A DNA stretch of 64,000 bases from Sipunculus nudus (taxonomy: Eukaryota; Annelida; Sipuncula; Golfingiida; Sipunculidae). The position numbers and the translations under genes were made by a program. Under the pieces are notes generated by a model. It did no database searches. It was not told the DNA's origin and saw only the letters and a program-made list of their open reading frames with translations. The DNA lies in the NCBI GenBank assembly GCA_026874595.1, contig CM049307.1, positions 40,054,362 to 40,118,361 of the forward strand, in the 5' to 3' direction. Of this stretch, positions 59,880 through 64,000 are shown piece after piece (the stretch's first letter is position 1; every line of letters starts with the position of its first letter).

Positions 59880-61010
59880 ATCAGAGGTCTAACATAGGTG
59901 GCAACATCTATATGGCTCAAATCTGATTACCAGTCAAATAATCAATAGTTGCAACATGCAATTCCACAGATATTTGATTATTATTTATTGATTACACATT
60001 ATGTAAAAAAATAAAACAAAACAATTTATAATTATCATAAATACAGGATTTTGAAAATAATTAAATTCAGTTCTTGTAGTTCTCTGGATCTAATTTCATT
60101 TGCTTTACAGAATTGCTTATATCAGAAAATGAAAGTATTATTCTTCTTATCTGACTTATCAAAAAAAATGTGAAAGATCAGTTTGAACTACATCGTTCAA
60201 CACTGCAGGCTGTGCCACCAGCAGCATATAATTGAATGGCAGTTACATTGTCTATATATACCTGTCAAATATATTGCTTATTTCTTCAACTGTTCCTGCA
60301 TGGATTACATGTATGATTTGGTATAACAGACGTGCGTATACGAAATCATATATTGTCAAATTCTGTTTGACTTAGTTAAAAGTTCAACAAAAGCACCATT
60401 TTGAGAAGAATTCCATTCAATTCATATGCTCGTTTAATTCTCCTTTTTCGAAGGAACTGTCTTCTACGATCTAACAGCTATATTTTTATCTTTTCTGATT
60501 TTGTTATATCTATACAGAAATAAATATCTCTTATAGTCTCTTAAAGTTTAGGAAAACAGAAGTGGCAATAGCTAGAACTCTGAAATCTTATGGCAGTCAC
60601 GTGATCAATATTCCTCTGAAATCGTTTGCAAAAGACATTCCCCGAGATATTTAGTATCAGACGTTACGTCATGCATGTAAAACGTCTTGGTGTAAAAGTT
60701 TGCGACTGACAAAATTTAAAGTTCAGTGAAGATGCCATCTTAAATATAGTTTGACAGGAATTTATACCCATATTCCCCTTCCTTCAAAGAATTGTTCACT
60801 GTATGACATGATGATATGAAAGCCAAAAACGATAATACTTTATGATTGATCTTACAAAAAGCAGGATAGACAATTTCATCCCGCAGAAAGGTCCTAATGC
60901 AAAGGTGGCGCCAAAGCTCATTTTTGCGTATTCATCACATGTTTAATAAATTTGCAAAGTTTCATGATGACAGCTGCAGTGACTGTTGAGATATACTTGG
61001 TAAGAGACAG
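59880..61010. repeat. Second cluster of the GTGGCGCCA-box monomer family
   Basis: Words near 59895 (ATAGGTGGCAACATCTATAT), 60208 (GCTGTGCCACCAGCAGC), 60560 (GAAGTGGCAATAGCTAG) and 60902 (AAAGGTGGCGCCAAAGCTC) follow the pattern of the 45.3-46.1 kb monomers. Nearby words such as GACAAAATTTAAAGTTCAGTG and CCCCTTCCTTCAAAGAATTG are in the same order. Confidence 0.5.
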
Positions 61011-64000
61011 GGGTCAGTGGACAGCGTGAACTGAAAATATGGAAATACATTTTTATTATACATCCTTGGCCAATATACAAACCCTTTTTATTGTATTTTG
61101 TTAAAATACAGATTCCTTCAAAAGGAACAAGCTGGAATATTTCAACCACTCCCCTCACGTCATTATATGCACATAATGCATAACATGCATGCGGTGTTTA
61201 CCGGTTTTTTTTTCACGTTAGGCTATATATATAAAACTGTTTTGTCTTACGGCCTTTTAAAATGCATCTGTCACCTGAAACAGAAACAGTTTGGAAATGA
61301 ACATGGATATAGTGTGTACATGATACAAACCATTGTCAAACGGTTCATTCAACATCTGATTCAGTTGCAGGTGTAAGTGCCCATGCAGTATTTCATATGA
61401 CCAATTACCAATATGCTTGCTTTATTTGGTAAAATCATTTAGTTGGATAACTATTTCTTTTGAGATTCAAGGATTGTTTACACATCGAGAGTGGTCCGTC
61501 GTGTAGTTCTAGTGTTTCATATAACGAGGCGGGCATATATAGCTTCTGCACACGGTCATATACATGACACTGCAAACGTATAGCATTAATAAAGGTAGCT
61601 GAAGTCATGATTTAAGCTGGTACTGAAATAATCTTGTGTACAATGCCACGACATCAAAGAACGTGTCCGCGGTCCCGCAGTATTCGCTTTGTTAATCCTT
61701 TTAAGAAGACCCGACTTTCCCACAGTTCTTGAAAACAAGGCATCCCACATGGTGCTCACAAGAATCAACCCAGTGTAAGGTTTCCTGAAAATCCTCTTTA
61801 GGTTCAAACACCCACTACTTGTGTTAATGACCCAAACATCGCCTTCTTGTGGTTCGTGTAACACCTTTCTATACACTGATTGACAAAGTGCAGGTTCAAG
61901 CTTTAGGCGTGGCATCGCGGCCCGCAAAGTTGTGATGGCGGCGTCTTCAAACGGTAAACCCAGTGAAAAAGAACGCTAATGCATGAAACCGCTATATCAT
62001 ATAAATAGAGCGGTATAGGGCGGGTTATATTAAGAGTTTAATACAAACGTTTGAGCATGTGTATTGTGCAATATCCACCACTTTTTTTTTGTTATTCTGT
62101 GACCATGATAAGTTGGATTTTTTCTTCAGCTTTGTTAATTTTTTTATGCATACTAAAACCCGAAAAGGGTTATAACGGATTATTAATATATATTATTATT
62201 ATAATGCAAGCAGAATATTGAACAAAGGAAAATTCATATGGTATACGTTTTCATTTTAATTAAATTTGGATTATTGTGCAATATAATATTGCTACTCCTT
62301 TCAAAGCTTTTTCCATTACATTTAACATTTGTTTTAGTATGGAAAAGACAAAAACAAAAGAATAGATCAACATTTCCAGATAACAATAAGATTATAATGA
62401 AACATCGCATGCATGTACAAATCAAACTTACAAATTAGAAAACGAACAATTTATTGTTCGTTTTCTAATTTGTAAGTTTTACAAATTATTTTAGAATGGA
62501 ATATTTTACAATGGAATGAAGAAAAAAAAATGAATGAATTTTGCTTTGAGTTAATGAAATAAAATCTTTTCTTCGGTGTGGAATATTCACCAAAATCAGA
62601 TCATGATCTTCACAACTGGCTCCAAATAAATAGCTAAATATAGAATTAACTATATAGTAGTAAGGATACCATACAGAAGAATTATTCTAATATAATATAC
62701 GGCACATACTGGGAGTAATGAAAGTGAAAACCGGCATTATTCATGTTAATTCAAATAACTAAAGGTGAAATTTCACTATTTATATACTTGCACGTGCCTT
62801 GGGAATAATCCTTGATAAGCCCTGGTCATCCATTTCTTCCAATACCTGCCATCATATTTGGTTGTTTAAGTAATGATATTATATGCCTTATTATATGTGT
62901 GGGTTCATGAAGGTGAAATCATTTTATGATGCATATCGATTTACTATACATTCTGGCGATTCTTGCCGCAGGTAAGAGTTTTCATAACACAGTCCACTGA
63001 GCGATTTCCTAGCAGGTATTAGCTTCTTTCACCGGCAGAGGATATGAAGCCCGGGCGTGTGTCCATGCGTCCCGTTATGATCAAGGGTCAGGACAAATTG
63101 GCATTCACTCCGGGCGTGATTTTTACTCGAGTCTTTACGGCAAGTACCGCGGGCGTGATTTTTCGCCATTAACTTGTAATTGCCGTTGTGTTATGCCCTT
63201 GAGAACAATCCCCTGTCGGTCTGGACAAACATGGAGGCACTTGGTTAGACAAACATGGTTGCCAATAGTTCCTCACGGAGCAAAGGTTGCGATTCTTTGA
63301 TCACCAGTCCGAGTCAACACCAAGACGGCCCAAAAATACAAATCTCTACCCCAAATAATCAAAGTCTTGAACGGGCTTTCCAGACATTATTTACAGGTGT
63401 CTGATACGTAACAAAATCTGACCCCTGACAGTATGACCCCTCAAAGCCATACAAATGTATGTATGCATGCTGAAATACAAATGTCAGAGAGGACCTTTCT
63501 GAAACTGGACAATGACTTCTGGACTCGCAAGACTTGGCCGAGACCTTCAACAAACATCATTTCCTAATCGAATACCAAAGTTCCATGCAAGAGTTCTTAT
63601 CTCGCTCTCTTTTTAATGATACAAGATATACGATGTGTTACTTTATGTCAATATAGGAAGCACCCCAAGATTCAATTACCGCATTTTATGACCCCACTTA
63701 AAACCACCACTTGCATGTGACCATTCAGGATACGTAGGCCTGCGGCTTTATACAGTAACATTTAAAAAAATAAAGGAACACGTGTATACATAGATTGGCA
63801 AAGGACTTGTGACGGATAAAAATTTTCTTAAAAAATACATCCAAAGAACGCAAGTTCCACACATATGGATACTAACTTTTTTCTACCTTTTTTCAATCAT
63901 GAATCACTGAACCAGGTTCATGCAGCTTTCACGTTGCGGACTTACACTGTAAGGTCATATGTTCTGCATATTGCAATTCATAATGTAACTCTTAAAGCCA
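61011..64000. other. Intergenic DNA, no gene seen
   Basis: Holds the perfect palindrome at 62424-62479. A CpG-bearing stretch at 63040-63180 repeats CGGGCGTGATTTTT twice. No supported exon. Confidence 0.45.
62424..62479. repeat. Perfect inverted repeat, 27-bp arms, 2-bp spacer
   Basis: ACTTACAAATTAGAAAACGA and what follows (62424-62450) is exactly repeated in reverse complement at 62453-62479 with only TT between. The arms show no mismatch, so the palindrome is young, maintained, or a fold-back artefact of assembly. Confidence 0.95.

Noticed and set aside
61586-61927. 113-codon minus-strand open frame
   Set aside because: No domain recognised and no partner exons; insufficient to call a gene.

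Overview
This is a gene-poor, AT-rich animal nuclear window. Introns are long with GT-AG borders, and there are many dinucleotide microsatellites, poly-C tracts, tRNA-derived SINEs and MITE-like elements. The two recognisable genes, the repeat types and the tandem or dispersed monomers carrying a GTGGCGCCA-type palindrome fit a lophotrochozoan, most likely a bivalve mollusc. The phylum is inferred from general character, not from a database match. No prokaryotic, viral or organellar gene was recognised.

Left half (1-29 kb, + strand): the 3' part of one large gene for a receptor-type (membrane) guanylate cyclase. I could join 18 exons from 1699 to 28943 in one consistent reading frame, giving 930 residues. 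They encode the end of the ligand-binding ectodomain, one transmembrane helix, a kinase-homology pseudokinase domain, the coiled-coil signalling helix, a complete catalytic domain with guanine-specifying residues, and a long C-terminal tail. The N-terminus lies upstream of the window. Its introns hold most of the notable structure: a 434-bp LTR-type miniature retrotransposon with a tRNA-like Pol III box pair in each LTR; a GC-AG intron; a MITE whose end lies 7 nt before a 3' splice site; and a minisatellite that has copied the exon end and 5' splice site about ten times into the following intron.

Middle (32.5-39.1 kb, - strand): a complete six-exon gene converging on the cyclase gene. It encodes a 453-residue intracellular protein with a beta-rich, UPA-like N-terminal half, a first death domain, a proline-rich basic linker with SP/TP sites, and a C-terminal FADD-like death domain. 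It is probably an innate-immunity or cell-death adaptor. A CTCF-like motif lies between the two convergent genes.

Right part (39-64 kb): no gene I can support. 42.2-46.1 kb is an array of decayed tandem monomers, and a related stretch lies at 59.9-61.0 kb. The rest is AT-rich intergenic DNA with microsatellites, a perfect 27-bp-arm palindrome, and a few GC-balanced blocks that could be regulatory DNA.
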